A DNA stretch of 8,506 bases from Lachnospiraceae bacterium (GTDB lineage: Bacteria; Bacillota; Clostridia; Lachnospirales; Lachnospiraceae), in the NCBI GenBank assembly GCA_017437205.1, contig JAFSBP010000432.1, positions 1-8,506 of the forward strand, given 5' to 3'. Made by a program: the position numbers and the translations under genes. Positions 6,659 to 8,506 of the stretch are shown piece after piece (position 1 is the first letter of the stretch; each line of letters begins with the position of its first letter). The notes under the pieces were generated by a model. The model had not been told where the DNA came from. It worked only from the letters and a program-made list of their open reading frames with translations, and ran no database searches.

Positions 6659-7375
6659 ATGACGAACAAGCAAAAAATTCTGATCGTCGACGACGATCCC
6701 AATATTGCAGGTCTGATCTCCCTGTATTTGGTCAAAGAATGCTTTGAGACAGAGATTGTCCACGACGGCGAGGCCGCAATCAAAATGTTTTCTACCTTCC
6801 GCCCGGATCTGATTTTGCTGGATCTGATGCTGCCGGGTATTGATGGCTATCAGGTCTGCCGCGAGCTCAGAAAGACTTCCCAGGTGCCGATCATCATGCT
6901 CAGCGCGAAAGGTGAGGTCTTTGACAAGGTGCTCGGATTGGAGCTTGGTGCAGATGATTACATCATCAAGCCGTTCGATTCCAAGGAAATGGTTGCCCGC
7001 GTGAAGGCTGTCCTGCGCCGCACCTCCCCTGCCACAGCACAGGCCGAATCAGTTGCCGCGCCGAAGCAGAGCGGAAATTATGTGGAATACCCAGAACTCA
7101 TTGTCAACATTACCAACTATTCTGTCACCTGTCGCGGCGAGACCGTGGAGATGCCTCCAAAGGAATTAGAGCTTTTGTATTTCCTCGCCTCCTCTCCGAA
7201 TCAAGTGTTTACCCGCGAACAGCTATTGGATCATATCTGGGGATATGAATATATGGGTGATACCCGCACCGTAGACGTACATGTAAAACGAATCCGCGAA
7301 AAAATCGGTGAGCATCCCCGCTGGAATATCAATACCGTGTGGGGCATCGGCTACAAATTTGAGGTCAAGCGATGA
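6659..7375 (+). CDS. OmpR/PhoB-family two-component response regulator
   Basis: This 238-aa transcription factor should be phosphorylated by the adjacent kinase and bind promoter DNA. The receiver domain (about 5-120) has the acidic pocket Asp11-Asp13 in 'ILIVDDDP', the phospho-acceptor Asp55 in 'LILLDLMLPG', Ser82 in the switch position, and Lys104 in 'YIIKPF'. After a linker (about 121-142) comes an OmpR-type winged-helix domain (about 144-237) with 'PPKELELLYFLA', 'REQLLDHIWG', 'RTVDVHVKRIREKI' and a 'VWGIGYKF' wing. All key residues are present. It starts 8 bp after the mutS2 stop; the only purine-rich site (AAAGGA, 6641-6646) is 12 nt from the ATG, longer than usual, so translation may lean on mutS2. 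It overlaps the kinase gene by 4 bp (ATGA). The family is certain; the regulon and the specific name (PhoP, ResD or other) are not recognisable. Confidence 0.92.
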   Translation: MTNKQKILIVDDDPNIAGLISLYLVKECFETEIVHDGEAAIKMFSTFRPDLILLDLMLPGIDGYQVCRELRKTSQVPIIMLSAKGEVFDKVLGLELGADDYIIKPFDSKEMVARVKAVLRRTSPATAQAESVAAPKQSGNYVEYPELIVNITNYSVTCRGETVEMPPKELELLYFLASSPNQVFTREQLLDHIWGYEYMGDTRTVDVHVKRIREKIGEHPRWNINTVWGIGYKFEVKR

Positions 7376-8506
7376 AATTCTCAATTATGACAAAGCTGCT
7401 CCTCGCCTATCTTCTGCTCGGCGTGATCGGGCTGCTTTCCATCTCCACCCTGTCTGCTAAGCTGACACAGGCCTATTTGGAGAATCACTACGGCAGAGAA
7501 CTATATGACCGTGTAAACACGATTGCGCAGGATTGCAGACAATTGTATACCGGAGGCTCCAGCCACTTTACTTACGAGAACCTCGACGGTATCGCCTCCG
7601 CTTTAGATGCGGATATCTGGCTGGTGCGCGCTGATGGCACTGTCTTTTTTGACAGTTCGAGACGCCTGACCAACATCCTGCTTGAAAATTTCGACCCTTC
7701 TGCCGGCGGCAGTCGCAACTACATGATCAGTGATTACTTTGGTCACTACCAAAATGGTGATGTTCTGACGGTCTCCGCACCGATTTCAGCCAATTTCACC
7801 ATCTACGGATATGTAATCATTCATCAAAACATGGACATGGTATATGCGGCAAAGGAAGCTGTTCTCAACGTACAATACCTAATCTTCCTTATCTTATACG
7901 CAGTTGCCTTTCTCCTTCTTTTGTTGGTGCGTTTCATCGTTCTCAAGCCACTGTCCCGCATCAGCACTGCCGCAATGGAGTACGCGCAGGGCAATCTGAA
8001 ATATGAACTGCTCCTTCATTCGCAGGACGAAATGGGTAAGTTGGCGGATACACTCAACTACATGGCTCACGAGTTGAGCAACACAGAGGAATATCAGCGG
8101 AAATTTATCTCCAATGTTTCCCATGACTTCCGCTCACCGCTGACCTCCATTAAGGGTTATCTGGAGGCTATGCTGGATGGTACGATTCCGCCGGAAATGC
8201 AGGATAAATATCTGCAGATTGTGATCAGTGAGGCAGACCGCCTGACGGCACTGACCAAGAGCACACTGGAATTACAGTCTCTTCAGTCACGCAAGATCTT
8301 GTTGGATCTCTCTACGTTCGATATTAATCAGGTTATCCGAAACACCGTTGCCTCCTTCGAGGGAATCTGTAATTCCCGCCATTTGGTGATCCAGCTTGTC
8401 TTTCACGGAGAGGAGCTTCCGGTAAAAGCCGACAAAGTAAAAATCCAACAGGTTCTCTATAATTTACTGGACAATGCGATCAAGTTCTCACGCGATAATT
8501 CCTCTA
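7372..8506 (+). CDS. Sensor histidine kinase, partial (C-terminus beyond window)
   Basis: The first 378 codons are visible and the frame is open to the window end. The kinase should sense an extracellular signal and phosphorylate the preceding regulator. It has a first membrane helix (about 8-29), an external domain of about 135 residues (30-166), a second helix (about 167-190), and a HAMP linker (about 190-242). The HisKA domain follows with the H-box 'SNVSHDFRSPLTSIKGY' (phospho-acceptor His251), then the start of the ATPase domain with the N-box 'NLLDNAIKFS' (Asn364, Asn368). The G1, F and G2 boxes lie outside. The external domain shows a Tyr-rich strand pattern ('YFGHYQNGDVLTVSAPI', 'YGYVIIHQNM') reminiscent of PAS/Cache-like sensors but no recognisable ligand motif. 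The ATG at 7372 overlaps the regulator stop (ATGA) and has GAGG 7 nt upstream (7361-7364). The signal is unknown. Confidence 0.92.
   Translation, partial: MKFSIMTKLLLAYLLLGVIGLLSISTLSAKLTQAYLENHYGRELYDRVNTIAQDCRQLYTGGSSHFTYENLDGIASALDADIWLVRADGTVFFDSSRRLTNILLENFDPSAGGSRNYMISDYFGHYQNGDVLTVSAPISANFTIYGYVIIHQNMDMVYAAKEAVLNVQYLIFLILYAVAFLLLLLVRFIVLKPLSRISTAAMEYAQGNLKYELLLHSQDEMGKLADTLNYMAHELSNTEEYQRKFISNVSHDFRSPLTSIKGYLEAMLDGTIPPEMQDKYLQIVISEADRLTALTKSTLELQSLQSRKILLDLSTFDINQVIRNTVASFEGICNSRHLVIQLVFHGEELPVKADKVKIQQVLYNLLDNAIKFSRDNSS

Noticed and set aside
1..8506. Undescribed defence, mobile or biosynthetic system
   Set aside because: Every long frame is explained by known housekeeping families, there are no direct repeats at element ends, and no composition shift was visible by eye.

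Overview
The window looks like chromosomal DNA from a low-to-mid GC Gram-positive bacterium of the Clostridia, most likely a Lachnospiraceae relative. This is inferred from the gene set (a YhaM-type exoribonuclease, MutS2, an OmpR-type regulator with its kinase), GGAG/GGAGG ribosome binding sites before nearly every gene, and a balanced base composition. No mobile element, CRISPR array, tRNA or rRNA is visible, and the gene content is ordinary housekeeping.

Layout: positions 1-118 (minus strand) hold the first 39 codons of an amidohydrolase, probably NagA (N-acetylglucosamine-6-phosphate deacetylase). Upstream of it, 119-240 is a compact control region with an extended -10 promoter and a dense cluster of ATTGCAAT-type palindromes. 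Next come three minus-strand genes that read as one operon from a promoter near 4058-4086: a membrane-anchored HtrA/DegP-like protein with a PDZ domain (2645-4015), then yhaM (1650-2594), then rlmD (241-1650). The last two overlap by one base (TGATG).

A 226-base divergent region (4016-4241) separates this operon from the plus-strand genes. These are mutS2 (4242-6650), an OmpR/PhoB-family response regulator (6659-7375), and a sensor histidine kinase (7372 to the window end, truncated). Gaps are 8 bp and a 4-bp overlap, so all three are probably cotranscribed.

Functionally, three genes concern RNA and translation: rlmD methylates 23S rRNA, yhaM degrades RNA from the 3' end, and mutS2 (also called RqcU) acts on collided ribosomes. 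The other themes are envelope sensing or quality control (the HtrA-like protein and the two-component pair) and amino-sugar metabolism. The most notable observations are that the HtrA-like protein has lost all three catalytic triad residues, that the nagA-like gene has an elaborate palindromic operator cluster, and that the MutS2 Smr domain has Asn in place of a conserved Asp. I found no convincing undescribed multi-gene system.
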